Below are positions 11,299-24,526 of a stretch of 64,000 nt of DNA, one piece after another. Position 1 is the first letter of the stretch; each line of letters starts with the position of its first letter. The translations under genes were made by a program, and so were the position numbers. Origin of the DNA: Labia minor (lineage: Eukaryota; Arthropoda; Insecta; Dermaptera; Spongiphoridae); the NCBI GenBank assembly GCA_963082975.1, contig OY720345.1, forward strand, positions 4,167,001 to 4,231,000, in the 5' to 3' direction. A model generated the notes under the pieces. That model was not told where the DNA came from. It was given only the letters and a program-made list of their open reading frames with translations, and made no database searches.

Positions 11299-13326
11299 GT
11301 GATTTTTTTAACTAAAAAATAGTCAAAAATCGTTTAATCAGTAAAATAAATAAATAAATTATATGTAAAATATAGATATATACAAAAGACAAAGGTTTTT
11401 ATTTTTATGTAATTTTTCTATAATTTTTGTTCATATAAATAAGTAGGATAGATAGATTGACACATTTTCTTGTATTTATTGGTCGATGTATAAACATTTA
11501 TTATCTGATTTGATATCAAAGGATTATTAAAACAAGAGGGAAATCATTTTTTTTCTAAAATTATAAAATTTCAATGTTTATTTTTTTTATGGTTTACTTT
11601 CAAATTTACTTTTTCTGGAAATGTTTTTTGGATTGTTTATTAAAACAACTCAATTGAAACGAAACTTTTTTATTGTGAATCGATATAATGTTGACAATTG
11701 TGTAATTTTAATCACTAAAGGAGCAAATTGGATTTCCTTTGTTTTCATTGAACTTTTTTTTTTATCTCGTAAAAAAGAAGGAGTTGATATTGTGAGCGTG
11801 GGTGGGTGTCGACGGGGTGAGTAGATGGCCGTCTGTTTCACATTGGCTGATTACAATTGAATAATTTCTTATCCTAATATTGACTAAATGAAAAGAGATC
11901 TAATCCGGTAAATGGATGAGTCGCTCGCTCTTGACAACACAAAGCCTGTTCCGGTGACACAGGAGTCGGCTTCATCGTGCAACACCCATCATTAAGCTTT
12001 CTGGGATGAAAAAGGGAAGGAGGTCTCCACCAACAATCAAAAATGTTGCACCTCACTTAACTAAGCTATTCTCACCTGAATCCTATTGAGAAATTGAACG
12101 AGATCAATTCTTTTTTCTTATTTTGTTTCTCTTCTATGTAAAAAAAATGTCTTTCGTGCTGAAGAAATATCGTCTACCACGCGAGAGATTTTCATTTGAA
12201 ATTTAATTCATATTTTAATTTATATATAAAATTTAATTATATTTTAAAACTTTCATTTTATATTCCTAAAAGGTTGTTATTTTAAACATGAAATATTTAT
12301 TTATTCTTAGATTAGGCATTAATGAATTTTGTAACTAAATGGTTTATTTTTAAATGTGGGCAATTCATATTAATAAAACAAATTCAAAGTCAACATTGTC
12401 ATTTTTATTAAAAAAAAAATATCTATCACACAGGACATTAAACTTTATTTTAATCTTATAATACGCTTTGAATGTATATACAACATTAATATAAGAGATA
12501 GAATATATAAACAGTGAATAAAATAAGTGAGGGGAGTTATTTATAAATTTATATTATATTATATTATCAAAAAGACAAACAGAAAAATTGTAAACATATA
12601 TTTTCATTAATGATTTATTTCAATTTTAGGATTTTTTTCTCATGGAGGGGGAAATCCATTATATCCATCTATCCATACATTCACTGAATACATGTAATTC
12701 TTTTGAATGTAAAAAGTCTTTAAAATCTTTCTATAATTTTAATTTATAATTGATTTCCATTTGTCGTTTAAATCACTCATTTTTGTTTTAATTATTATTT
12801 AGGTCAACTCTCATGTTCATACATCAATCAACTACATTCATAAATCTATATACCTACTATAATATTTATAGTATATTATTTATTATTTATTTAGTAAAAA
12901 GTAAGTATTTTAAAGTAATTAACCTAATGTTATAATGTTTATATATAATACTAGTATTACTATAAAAAATTATATAATACTTAAAAATTTATATTATAAT
13001 TATTTTATTATTATATAATTATGATATTTTTCTAATCTTCCAATGCCAATAACCTTTGTTCACTTTTGCTTTGACTGAACAAGAATGAATTGAAATGTTG
13101 AATATTGACACAATTTCTCTTTATTTATTATTTCAAATCTTTTCCTATTTTACTATTATTTTTATCAACCATCCTAAATTCTATAAATTACTATTACTAC
13201 ATTAACTTAATAAATAAATGAAAGTTTTAAAAATTCATTGAAAATAAAATTATTTCTATAAAAATGTTTTTTTTAATATCAGAAATTTAGAAAGGGCATA
13301 AAAGCACACTCTTTTTCCAACTTAAC
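11299..13326. other. No gene recognised
   Basis: AT-rich. A patch with more balanced composition lies at 11780-12070 and gives small overlapping ORFs on both strands (63-67 residues). These have no recognisable domain and look like by-products of composition. Confidence 0.5.
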
Positions 13327-13488
13327 ATGGGTACACCACCCGTGGTGGCCGCACAAGTTGTTGCGTTAATTCAAAGCGGACTATCATAGCGTATTGTGGC
13401 ACAAGAATTAAATTTAACTCGTTCATCGGTCCAAAGAATTTACCCACGATATAATGAGACTGGATCTCATCACCGTCTAGAAGAATGT
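13327..13488 (+). pseudogene. Tc1-like transposase N-terminal fragment
   Basis: From the ATG at 13327 the translation reads QVVALIQSGLS, a TAG stop, then RIVAQELNLTRSSVQRIYPR and YNETGSHHR. This is the paired-type helix-turn-helix that Tc1 transposases use to bind their inverted repeats. The stop sits where a residue of the helical domain should be, and the sequence dissolves into AT-rich DNA after residue 50, so the DDE catalytic domain is absent. No terminal repeats were found. It is a dead fragment. Confidence 0.8.
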
Positions 13489-16313
13489 AACAATTTTTAT
13501 TTATTCATATTTTTCTTTCTGAGATCATAGATTTTTATTTCATTCAAATAATAGAATATAATTAATTATTCATTCATCATGACTATGACACCATCAAATG
13601 GGTTATTATGTCTTGTAGATAATAGTTTTCATTAATTTAAAATAATAATAATAATAAATAGCCAATTTTGATATTGATTTTTATTCCCTATGAAGAATTA
13701 CCATTTCCGTTAACTATTTAAATAATATTCTTATTTTTATATTCATGTAAATATTAGATGTAATAATAATTATCATTAGCACAATAAATAAATAAATAAA
13801 TATATATATATATATATTTACATTTTTTTTTAAATATATGAATTAAATATGAACAAAAAATAATTTTAAATAAGTAGTTATTTAAAAATAAAAAAATAAA
13901 ATAAAATTAACATTTTTGTGTGTATTTAATTCTCATTTTAAAAAAATTAACATATTTTAAATATGAAAAATAATGTTCATTTTGAATATCATGGTATTTA
14001 TAGCTAAGTATGTCTTATTTAGAGCAATCTCAATAAAATTCTAATAAATAAATTAAAATCTTGTTTTAGTAGATTAAATATTAAATTTAATCCTGAGTTT
14101 CGTTCACAACTACTTTTTTTTCTTATTAAATTTAAATAAATAAATATCACTTAAATATGTTTGTTCACTTCAAAATGGATAATATATACTAGATAAATAA
14201 ATCATTTAATAAAATTATTTAAATAATGTAAAGTTCAAGTATTTTATTCATATATTTATTCATACAAATTAATTTTTCAATCTCTCGTATTATAAATCAT
14301 TGAAAATCTCTTTTCAGTCTCTTTTTCAACTTACACGAAGTTCATCATGGGAATTCCCTCTTATAGACTATTATATAACAACCTTTAGAATCATTATTAT
14401 ATTTAACAACCCTCTCTACATACTAAAGTTCAAGTCAAATGGTTATACCTAAATATGCGAGTATAATTCCTCCTCTTCAAGCTCATCCCCCGAAAAGTAG
14501 GCAACCAATCATCTTTCTACTTGAAACTTAACATTAGTCTTGCTACATGATATGACGATCCTAATAAGGATTATTAAAAGAGCAATCTGTTCTTTATTTA
14601 ATTTAATTAATTAATTATTATTTTAAAATACTATTCACTATGAATATAACAATATCTCTCTCTCTCTCTCTCTCTTACGTATAGATAAAATAATATTATA
14701 ATTCTGTGATTTCAAATATTAAAAATAATTATTGGAATTAGAAATCATAATAAAAATGTATTTATTTGTATTATTTTATATATTTTTTATATATAGTAGG
14801 TATATTAAATTTAATTTGATAAATTTTAATTTAAATATTTACATATATTTCCGATAATGTAGAATTAATAATATTTATCTTTATTTTTTATTACATTCAC
14901 TTATCTTGTATATATTATAGAATTATATATATAATTTCTCATATGTGCTTCATATATTGATGTATTAATTATTAATTAATATTATCATTTTCAGATATTT
15001 AACTTTAATTCGTTTTGGGATCAGAGAGAGTATTCTCATCATATATTATTATTATTATATAACCACAATTTATATATTTTTATAAGTATTAAATCATAAT
15101 TTAAGTGAAAAAAAACAACTTTATAATATTTATTTATTACATTTTTTTAATAATTAGTTAAATTTATAATAGAAAAATATGAAAAATATTTATTTTTTAT
15201 TTTAAATAATCCTTGACGTAATAATAGAACGGATTATTCTATTTATTTAAAGATTTTAAGCGTATAAAAAATTTCATTTGACTTTATTATTCGAGTAAAT
15301 ATGAATGGGTTTCAATTTTATTCTTTTCGTCAAAACAAACAGCAGTGTCAAACTTCTACATCATCATTCGAAACCAATTGACTAAGTAAATAATTATTAC
15401 ATTTAGATTTAATTATTACATTTAAATTCAGGAATAATTGATTTATTAGTATATTAAGTCATATTTAATTCCATTTTTTTTTTGTCAGGGTTAATTTCAT
15501 TTACCTGCTGATAATTAAATGAATTTATCTAAATTTAATGAATTGCTCTTCTTTTCATAATATATATATTTACGAATTTTTCAATTAATTTATTGATCAA
15601 TAATAAATTTATTCATTTGGTTAATGTTAACTTGATGAATTTATATGGCCATGAGTATTAAAGATCTATCATTTTACATATTTAAAAATTTTTTTAAAAA
15701 TTTGGAATTATAATATATATCCATGATACAATTAACATTTCATTTGAATTGAAATAATTTTATTGATATATTTATTGATTTTTCTCTAATAATGTATAAT
15801 GATTTAATTGAATTAATTTACATATAATTTAATAATATAATATTGTAATTTACTATAATTTAAATAAATCCAGGTAGTATTTAAATTATTAAAATTATAT
15901 AATATATTGTTAAAGTATTGTTAAATGTGTTTATAAAGTAAGTCCTATCATGGACTCGTCAAATTTATTATTAAGCAAAAGGCTTAAATACCCTACTTGC
16001 TTATACTATTTTATAATTAAAATGAGACTGGTAATTCACGGTCGTCAATAATCTTTTTAATGGAGATTTACTTAACATTCAACAATATTCAAACAAATTC
16101 AACAAGATTTACCAACTATTTAGGGATCCATTATTTTCAGTTTACTGATTAAACTCAAATACCTCTCAATAATATAAAGGATATCTTAATCGTCGCCAAG
16201 TGACCTGTCGAAGGCACACACGACGAGGTTTTTATTCCTACTTTAAAGAAACAAATAAAAACACTGGAAGTTTTCCGTGCCATAATTAATTCAACTCACC
16301 TGAACAAATATAT

Positions 16314-16367
<54 letters not shown>

Positions 16368-18512
16368 ATTGATGTGTGTTAATCAACCCTTGGTCCATAA
16401 AATTTTAACTTTTTTTTATGAATTATGCATAATTCTAAAAATATTCATATATTAACAATATTTATTACAATTTCAATTCTTCTATTTCATTTAATATCTA
16501 TAGATTTAATATCTTTAAAAAAAGTTGTTTTTTTGATAGAATATAAAATTTTGAGGAAAAAATATGGCATTCAAGACTATAGTTATAGTTATAAAAATGA
16601 AATATGGCCCAGAGACCCCAAAAGAATTGAAAATCTATTTTAGAACAATCGATTTGATTTTCTTTTTATTTTCGAGTATTTAAATTTATTAAATTTGAAT
16701 AATTTATTTTAATTTTTTAGATAATTTTTTTAAAAATTAAATTATATATATATAAAATATACTTATTAGAAGTATTTTTGATTAAACCAAGTTAAATCTT
16801 AATATATATTTGTCACATTTAACGTCTCGAATTGTAATTGTGATTCATACAATTTGTGAAGGTTCGTCAGGAATTTTAATAGAATTCCCTTCCACCTCTC
16901 ATTTACCTATAAATGTACTCCTTAACGTCCGTATGGCATTAGAATTTAAAAGATTCAAAAGCAACAAATTACTTTTGTATATAAATAATTTTAAAATATT
17001 ATTTATTTCTTTTTTATGTTAAAAAAGGTTTATTAAAAAAACAAACTAGAAAATAGATCTTAGATTGTAAGTCTCTGCTTATTATCCAAACTCTAAACTA
17101 AATCTAATCATTATATAAATTTTTATTATAATAGTGAGTATATCAAATGAAAATTTAACATTTACATCATCAATCTGATAGCTATTTATCTTTTATACTT
17201 TTTCTTGTTATTATATTATTGTTTTTTTTTTTCATTTTCTGACAGATGATCTAACATCGTCGTATTGATTATCAGAGATTACAAAAAAAAAAAAAATCTT
17301 TTAAATAAATAGTTTCAATTGTATTTATTGATCGATGTTCACATATCTTTTGTTGCTTTTTAGATAGTAATTCGATTTCAATTGTATCCATCTAAGTTTT
17401 GAGCAACTGGAGAAAGGGAAGAGGAGAGAGGAGTAGAATGAGGCAAGGGATTTGCTGGCTTCCATTGGTGAGTAGGATGGATAATTGAAGAGAGTCAGTT
17501 CTCTCCCTTTGCCAAAATTGCAATTCATTTGAGTTAATCACACTCAAGAATGATAATTGAAGTAATCGGATAGAGTTGAACTACCGGGTAACAATTCGAT
17601 CCTGTCGACAGGAGGAAATGTTCCTTTCATCCTTATTCATCATTTTATAATTCAATTTTTCAACCTCATCAATACACAATTACGAAATTTTTTTTTAACT
17701 TGGAGCACTTTTGATGATTCAATATAAAATTATAAATTTTTTTTATTTTTTTATCGGATCTTCAAATACAAACAAAAGAAAAAAAAAGAAATAAAAATAA
17801 AATGATAAATGAAAATAAAACTTATAAAATTAAGATTAACTTGTGGTTAAAAAATTATAAAGAGTTTAAGAGCAATCTCTTTGGATTTTTTTGTGATGTA
17901 CACTTCAATTTTTTTTTTCTTTTTTTTCAAATATAAATTTATTATATTTTAGTTTAACTGTAAATGAAATTCTGTTGGATGATATAATATTTCATTATTA
18001 AATTTACTTGTAGTCAAATTAACATAAGATTTTAATCTCTTTAAGTTAGTGTTATATTAAATATATGTATTATAACGTTTTTTGGTTTAAATTTTACATA
18101 ATGGTATAATTGAGCTGCCTGGTTTATTATATTCTTTGTTGCCCTACGATTGAAATTAATGACGGTAGGTATATGTAGTTACCAGGCCTCTTAACTCCAA
18201 TATTTTATTCTAATCTTTGGCTTTTTATCTTAATTTTATTATAAAATAATTATTCGTAAATGAAATTTGGTTTTATATTGCATATTTTATCTTACTTTTT
18301 AACTCATAATACGAATTTTTAATGACACAATATACCAAAGAGAAGAATATTAAATTGAAAATATGTACAAGTAGTTAATTAATTTTTATCTTTCAAATGA
18401 ATTCATAGTAATTTTTTTTTTCATTCATTTTTTTAATTATAGTTTTTACAAATTTAAATTTTCATTATTTAATTTAATTCTTATTATCTAATGGTTGTTA
18501 ATTAGCATGTCA
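13489..18512. other. Five kilobases of AT-rich DNA, no gene seen
   Basis: Microsatellites: (CT)n at about 14651-14675 and (AT)n at 16321-16365. Short ORFs at 16425-16643 and 16810-17022 have AT-driven residue content and no domain. A small hairpin with GCCTGGT and ACCAGGC ends lies at about 18117-18193. A CAG/GTGAGT splice-like motif lies on the minus strand at 16294-16302 with a poor pyrimidine tract. Confidence 0.5.
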
Positions 18513-18829
18513 TTTTTACCGACCGACGATAGTAAGAGAGGTATTGTTTTCACACCAAATTTAACGTGTGGAGATTTTTACATATCTTCACGAATTATGC
18601 ATTTTCTTAACAGAAAAAAGTATTTTTTGCATCATGTCTGTCCGTCTGTCCGTCTGTCCGTATCTATGTGTACAGCTTGAACGGCTCAACGGATTTTGAT
18701 GAAATTTGATATATTTACTTAATGCATCACTATGATGAATTGATCAACTTTTGGTGCAAATCCGGAAACCGGAAGTGGTAGTATTTCCGATCGACGATAG
18801 GAAGAGTGGTATTGTTTTCACACCAAATT
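18513..18829 (+). repeat. Family B HINE-like element, 3'-truncated
   Basis: Starts TTTTTACCGACCGACGATAG, continues through CACACCAAATTT and the GTCTGTCCGTCTGTCC microsatellite (from about 18634), the GATGAAATTTGATATATTTA core and ATCCGGAAACCGGAAGTGG, then stops inside the second subunit. The 3' CGTCGGTCGGT motif and hairpin are missing. Confidence 0.9.
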
Positions 18830-20172
18830 CTGATTATATGAACTAGTCGAATGACTACGAAGTATGAAGAGATCGGTTTAAATAACCATTTTGCTTATTC
18901 CAAATAATAAATAATCAAAAATTTATTTTTTATTTTGAAATAAATTAAACATAATTCTTGTAATGAAATTATCTTAGAGCTTAGCAAATTCGAATTCAAC
19001 ATTATTATTAGCCTAAAATTTTATATTATATTTAACTAGTACCGACAAATCTTTAATATTATATATTTATTTATTTAAGTTAGATATATGAATATAATTA
19101 CCTACTTTTATTCTATTAATAAATAATAAATCGATTATATAATTTTTGTTGTACATTGCTTATCTAAAATGATGAATAGACAATCGTTTCCTGGTTTTAA
19201 TTTTTGCAAAATGGAAAATGCCTTGAAGGATCTCATAAAACGGAAGTTGACTTAATCTTAATAAAGTAGTACCAGGACTGTTTAAACCAATTTGCCAGGC
19301 AAAATATCCAGCCGCTGTCCCTATCCGTCTTATCTTTCCCAATTGGCATCGATCTTTCTCGTATAATACATACAAATAAATTACCAGAGCCGAGCAGGGG
19401 ACACATGAAGACTTGCTGCGGCTTATATTAGCTAAGATATGATAATAAATAATCGTCTCCAGTCGCCATAGATCATTAGCTTTCACTATCCAGCGTTATT
19501 ATCATTGGCAAATGGGCCAGGAACTGTTGGTTGTTGGTATAGCAACCCCCTCTTTCCCTTCTTTCCCTTCTTTCCTCCTTTCTCACAACAACCCCACCCC
19601 ACCCCCACCCCCACCCCCTGTCACCATTGCAACTTTATAAACTATTAACAATAAGATAAGAACTTACAGCTGGTTAAATTTTAATACGATAATTCAAGTT
19701 GCACACATTAATCATTGAAATGAAGTTATTTAAAAAGTTTTCATTTCGAAATTCGATTTATGGCCAATAGAATAGACAAATATAGATTTTTTTTAAAAAT
19801 ATATTCTAATTACAAATCAAGTCTAATAGTAACTCGAAAACTTGGATTCTTTCTTATTGTATATAAAAACTAAATCATTGATTATATTTAGTTTAGTACG
19901 TATGGTTCTTTTATGTTTGATTTAAATGTAATTTAAATTAATTTATATATTCATATATTAAATATAAATATTTATAATATGAATATATATTTATCATTTA
20001 TCATATTTACTATTTATCCGATTAAATAAAAATATATCTATTATTATTTATTGTTCAAATTACGGAATAAAATTGTAAATACTTATTTAAAAACAAACAA
20101 ATATTAAAAATATTTAAAATAATATGAATTACTAAAACACAATAAAAAAGATCAAGTTTATCTTCAACCGTC
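18830..20172. other. No gene recognised; balanced-composition patch at 19160-19620
   Basis: The patch carries a 108-residue minus-strand ORF (19160-19486) with no recognisable motif, followed by a pyrimidine-rich tract of CTTTCCC and CCCCA units (19545-19620). I would not call a gene here. Confidence 0.45.
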
Positions 20173-20526
20173 TTTTACCGACCGACGATAGTAAGGGAGG
20201 TATTGTTTTCACACCAAATTTCACATGAGGAGATTTTTTACATATCTGCACGAATCATACACTTTGCATTAGTTTTATCCTAGGAAAAAATCATCTTCAT
20301 TAGTTTTTTCTTAATTTAAAATTATATAACGTAACCCAGACCTTCATGACGTCACAGCCATGGCCTCCTTATATATTATAAATAAAATTATAAATATTTC
20401 TGTTATATGCCTATCTGTTTTTTATTACATTAATAGATACATTAAAATTATTTGAATTTGTTTGCTGGAAATTAATTTATTTCAAACCGTCGGTCGGTTC
20501 TGCGCCTGGCCACATGTCAACTTATT
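20173..20526 (+). repeat. Family B HINE-like element, short complete copy
   Basis: Both ends are present: TTTTACCGACCGACG at the left and its inverse CGTCGGTCGGT near 20490, followed by a decayed hairpin (GCCTGGCCACATGTC) and AACTTATT. The microsatellite core is deleted, so the copy is about 350 bp. It keeps a TCATGACGTCACAGCC segment shared with the other complete B copies. Confidence 0.9.
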
Positions 20527-20791
20527 TAAATTATTCTACATATATATATATATATATATAGAATTATCAACTTCGTATAAACTGAAATCATTCTTAATGC
20601 TAAACAAGCTCTATCATTTAATGAACAGATATCGATGAAGAGTAAATATTTTTGGTTGTTAGTGCTTTTTTTTTACTGAATATTAATAATCTTGAAGTAC
20701 CTTTTCAGTCAAAAAAGTGTACCATATTTTTATTTCACAAATTAATCATGTTTAAATCTTATTATTTATTTTTTAAAATACTTATTATATA

Positions 20792-20825
20792 TTTTTACTA
20801 ACCGACGATAGTAAGGGAGGTATGG
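20792..20825 (+). repeat. Family B 5'-end fragment
   Basis: Only TTTTTACTAACCGACGATAG and AAGGGAGGTATGG are left. The following sequence is unrelated. Confidence 0.7.
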
Positions 20826-21449
20826 TTATATTTATGTTCTTTTTGAAATGATGAAACGAGTAGTTATAATACCACCATTTATAGACCTATTTTACTCAAG
20901 AGGTCTACATATACTTATATTTATTATATTTTATTATTTTTCAAGTCATGATTAATAATAACAAAATTTTTCTATTATACTGCTATGATAAAATAAACTG
21001 ATATAATAATAATAATAAATAATTGATGATAATTAAATTTTTCTTTTATATATCTGAAAATAGTTGAAAATATGTATATATTTGGGACAGATAAAACAAA
21101 AGTCGTCCATTTAGCTTTTTAGGTAAAAAGTTTTCTATATAGATAATTTAATAATAGCAAATCTCTAGGCAATTTACAAGTTTTATGACCTTCTCTTAGA
21201 CAAAATATTCTGCATATTGTTTACCTTTTTATTTAATATATTCAAATATATACGAAAATCCTGCCAATCCATTTTAAACTTAACTATGAATAATCTAAAT
21301 ATATTCTATTTCCTTAAACAAACAATCGATATATTGTATAAAATGATTCTGAATAAAAATAATATGAATATCTTTTTAATTGCATCACCATGATAATTTA
21401 TCCTTTTAAAAAGTTTCTTCCCTGCGGAAACTTTAAATTGTTTTGTTCT

Positions 21450-21485
<36 letters not shown>

Positions 21486-21679
21486 GCTTAGTATTCATCT
21501 CGTAAATTTTACAATGAGAAATTTATCTAGATGTACATGGACATATATATTAGTCGAAATTTTTTGTATTGTCAGTCAATAAATAATAAATTCTTATTAT
21601 TTTCCTCACAATTTGTAAGATAATTGAATATTGCATATTTTGTTTTACTACTATTTGTAAACCAAAAATGAATATGAAA
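20826..21679. other. AT-rich DNA, no gene seen
   Basis: (CT)n tract at about 21452-21481. No ORF or repeat match recognised. Confidence 0.55.
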
Positions 21680-21860
21680 TACGATGGTCATTCAACAAGT
21701 ACTTAGCCTCACCGCCCGATGGCGCTGCTATCACAAAGGTGTTTTACCATCATGTAGTACATTCGTTTACTAGCCTACTGTCAAAGTTTCAGTCAATTCC
21801 CTTCACTAGTTTTGTTTTGACAGCCTTTGGAAGCGAGCGAACTTGTTGAATGACCCTCTA
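21680..21860. mobile_element. Mariner-type MITE
   Basis: About 177 bp with inverted ends GGTCATTCAACAAGT at the left and ACTTGTTGAATGACC at the right. A TA target duplication flanks it at 21680-21681 and 21859-21860. The interior (GCCCGATGGCGCTGCTATC and a GTTTTGACAGCC stretch) resembles the untranslated end of a mariner element, with no transposase frame. It depends on a transposase supplied from elsewhere. Confidence 0.85.
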
Positions 21861-22825
21861 ACTTAAGTATAAATAATATTTTATTTTTATTCTTAAAAAA
21901 AAATTATTTTATTTTATTTTAACACATTTCCAAATAAACTTAAATGATTACTTAAATTATTTTTAAATTGTATTTCTTAATAGAGAATTTAATTTATAAA
22001 TTAAAAAGAAAAAATCGTACTAGCTTTTTATAACGAAATAGAAATTTATTTGAAAATTCTACATTGATCAATTAGTCGAAATGATAAAATGTATAAATTT
22101 AACTTTTTATTTTCGTAATTATAAAATCAACATTATTAAGATCTTCTTGAATTGTGATCATTTAATTATGCATTGCAAAAGTTCAAATTAAATTAAAATT
22201 TGATCTCACATGTCATTAATTGAAATTAATTATTATTATTATTTTCTACTTTTGCAATAGTAATAAATTTCTTCAGATCTGGTAAATGACATTTCGCTTA
22301 GCGTAGGTTTGTCATTGGAATGGTCTCTTATCTTCATCTTCATTTCTATAGTGGCATGAGACTAAATAAAGAAAAGGGCTCTATAAAAAAGACAAATTTC
22401 TAGCTATTCGCTCTAATCGACCACTTACTACTTGATAACAGTCGCGAAAATTCGCGAAAAATTATTATCGAATGATTGTTCTTTAACCAACCAACTTCAT
22501 TTCCAAATATTTATCAACCATAAATTTTTTAATTTAATTTTCTCTTCCTTCTCTTTATTAATTAAATTAAATTAATTATTAAATCAACAAAATTTTATTT
22601 TCAATTCTCGTTGTTGTTTATTTTTTGGAGAATTATTTTACATACCAATCCCAAATTTTTTTTTATAATTTTTTGTAAATAAAGTTAATATAAATTCGTT
22701 GTTTGTTAGAACATATTACAAAAAAATTGTTTGTCACAAGATTACAAATCACTTTATTATAAGGTGATAATTTTTCGATTACTGGAATAAAATAAAAATA
22801 AATTCTCAAAGATTCATTTTTTTCC
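21861..22825. other. No gene recognised
   Basis: AT-rich apart from a mixed patch at 22280-22460 without a supported reading frame. Confidence 0.5.
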
Positions 22826-22858
22826 TTTTTACCGCACGACGATAGTAAGGGAAGTATA
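22826..22858 (+). repeat. Family B 5'-end fragment next to an A copy
   Basis: TTTTTACCGCACGACGATAG plus AAGGGAAGTAT, then a break about ten bases before a family A element begins. Either A inserted close to a pre-existing B fragment or B was truncated by it. Confidence 0.7.
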
Positions 22859-22867
22859 TGGGACTCT

Positions 22868-24526
22868 TTTTTTACTATCTCACACGAGATAGTATTGCGA
22901 TCACGAAAATTTTCGATGTCGCAATTTTGATGTTTTTATACGTTTTGAAGGTGCCTGAATCATTTTCACTAAGGTTGAGAAAAATATCTGTGTATGTAGA
23001 CAAAATTACATAAAAACGGTTTGAACTAGAATAATGAAATTTGGTAATACCTACGGGCATTATTCAAAATTCGTAGTTTTCTATCAACTTTTGAGAAATG
23101 GAGCTCATCCGGAAGAGAGTCATTACCTACCACGTTTTGATTTTTTTCCTCTAAACTAAAAGATATATATTTGATAATTTTTCAAATGACTAAAAATTGT
23201 ATAAAACTGCTATATATAGAAAATCAGCTTGATTCAATCGCTGAAAGTACCGGAATTAATTTTTTAACACTTTTTTAACGCGCCAGCACGTGACGTCAAC
23301 TAAGAGTCAAATACGCGCTGGTTTAATAAATATTATTTATTGATTTTAATTTATAATTTAATTTAAATATAATATATATATATATATATATATTACCGAC
23401 CGACGATAGTAAGGGAGGTATTGTTTTCACACCAAATTTCACATGTGGAGATTTTTACATATCTCCACGAATCATGCATTTTCTTAACAGAAAAAAGTAT
23501 TTTTAGCATGATGTCTGTCCGTCCGTCCGTCCGTCCGTATAGATGTGTACAGCCTGAACGGCTAAACCGATTTTGATGAAATTTGGTATATTTACTTAAT
23601 GCATCAGTGGGATGAATTGATCAACTTTTGGTGCAAATCCGGAAACCGGAAGTGATCCGTCCGTCCGTCCGTCCGTCCGTATAGATGTGTACAGCCTGAA
23701 CGGCTCAACCGATTTTGATGAAATTTGGTATATTTACTTAATGCATCAGTGGGATGAATTGATCAACTTTTGGTGCAAATCCGGAAACCGGAAGTGGTAG
23801 TATTAGCGATCGACGATAGGAAGGGAAGGGTTATTTTCACACCAAATTTCACATAAGGAGATTTTTTTACATATCACCACGAAACATGCATTTTCTTAAC
23901 AGAAAAAAGTATTTTTAGCATGATGCCTGTCCGTGCGTCCGTCCGTCCTTCCGTCTGTCCGTATAAATGTGTACAGCCTGAACGGCTCAACCGATTTTGA
24001 TGAAATTTGGTATCTTTACTTAATGCATCAGTGGGATGAATGGATCAACTTTTGGTACAAATCCGGAAACCGGAAGTGGTAGTATTAGCGATCGACGATA
24101 AGAAGGGAAGGGTTATTTTCGCACCAAATTTCACATAAGGAGATTTTTTTACATATCACCACGAATGTATTGGTTTTATCCTCGGGAAAAATCATCTTCA
24201 TTATGTTTTTCTTAATTTAAAATTATATGACGTCACCCAGCCCTTCATGACGTCACAGCCTCGGGTAACGCCGGCTACTTCAGCTATATATTATAAATAA
24301 AATAAAATTAAAAATATTTATGTTTTATCCATATCTGTTTTTTATTACATTAATAGATATATTAAAATTATTTGAAATTGTTTCTGTAGCTGGAAATTAA
24401 TTTACTTCAAACCGTCGGTCGGTTCGGACCTGGCCACAGGTCAACTTATTTCTTTATTTATATTTATGTGTTAATTAATCCAATTCAAATTTGCGAGATA
24501 GTCGAATGGAGACACTCCAGCTTATT
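22868..24526 (+). repeat. Family A HINE-like element carrying a nested B element
   Basis: Starts TTTTTTTACTATCTC with the 5' hairpin around 22873-22895, runs through the A core to the AT-rich 3' region (about 23392), is interrupted by a complete family B element, and resumes at about 24451 to end GCGAGATAGTCGAATGGAGA, CACTCCAGCTTATT. The nesting shows that this B copy is younger than this A copy. Confidence 0.9.
23393..24450 (+). repeat. Family B HINE-like element, longest copy, with internal repeat units
   Basis: Complete ends: ACCGACCGACGATAG at 23394 and CGTCGGTCGGTTCGGACC, TGGCCACAGGTCAACTTATT at the right. The 3' hairpin GACCTG-GCCA-CAGGTC is perfect. Internally the (GTCC)n, AAATTTGG, ACCGGAAGTG block of about 140 bp is tandemly repeated (about 23516-23655 and 23656-23795) and recurs near 23929-24080. 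The GATCGACGATA motif appears at about 23808 and 24090. Confidence 0.92.

Noticed and set aside
16294-16302. Minus-strand CAG/GTGAGT motif resembling the two plus-strand ratchet sites
   Set aside because: The preceding sequence on that strand is an AT/purine mix without a real pyrimidine tract, and it lies on the opposite strand. It does show that the bare nine-base motif can occur by chance, so the plus-strand sites need RNA evidence.
18117-18193. Small inverted pair GCCTGGT/ACCAGGC as a MITE
   Set aside because: Only seven paired bases and no target duplication or second copy.
19160-19486. 108-residue minus-strand ORF
   Set aside because: No recognisable domain or conserved motif. Likely chance in a balanced-composition patch.
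23500-23700. GTCC repeats as a CRISPR-like or satellite array
   Set aside because: They are the internal microsatellite of family B elements, with no spacers and no associated genes.
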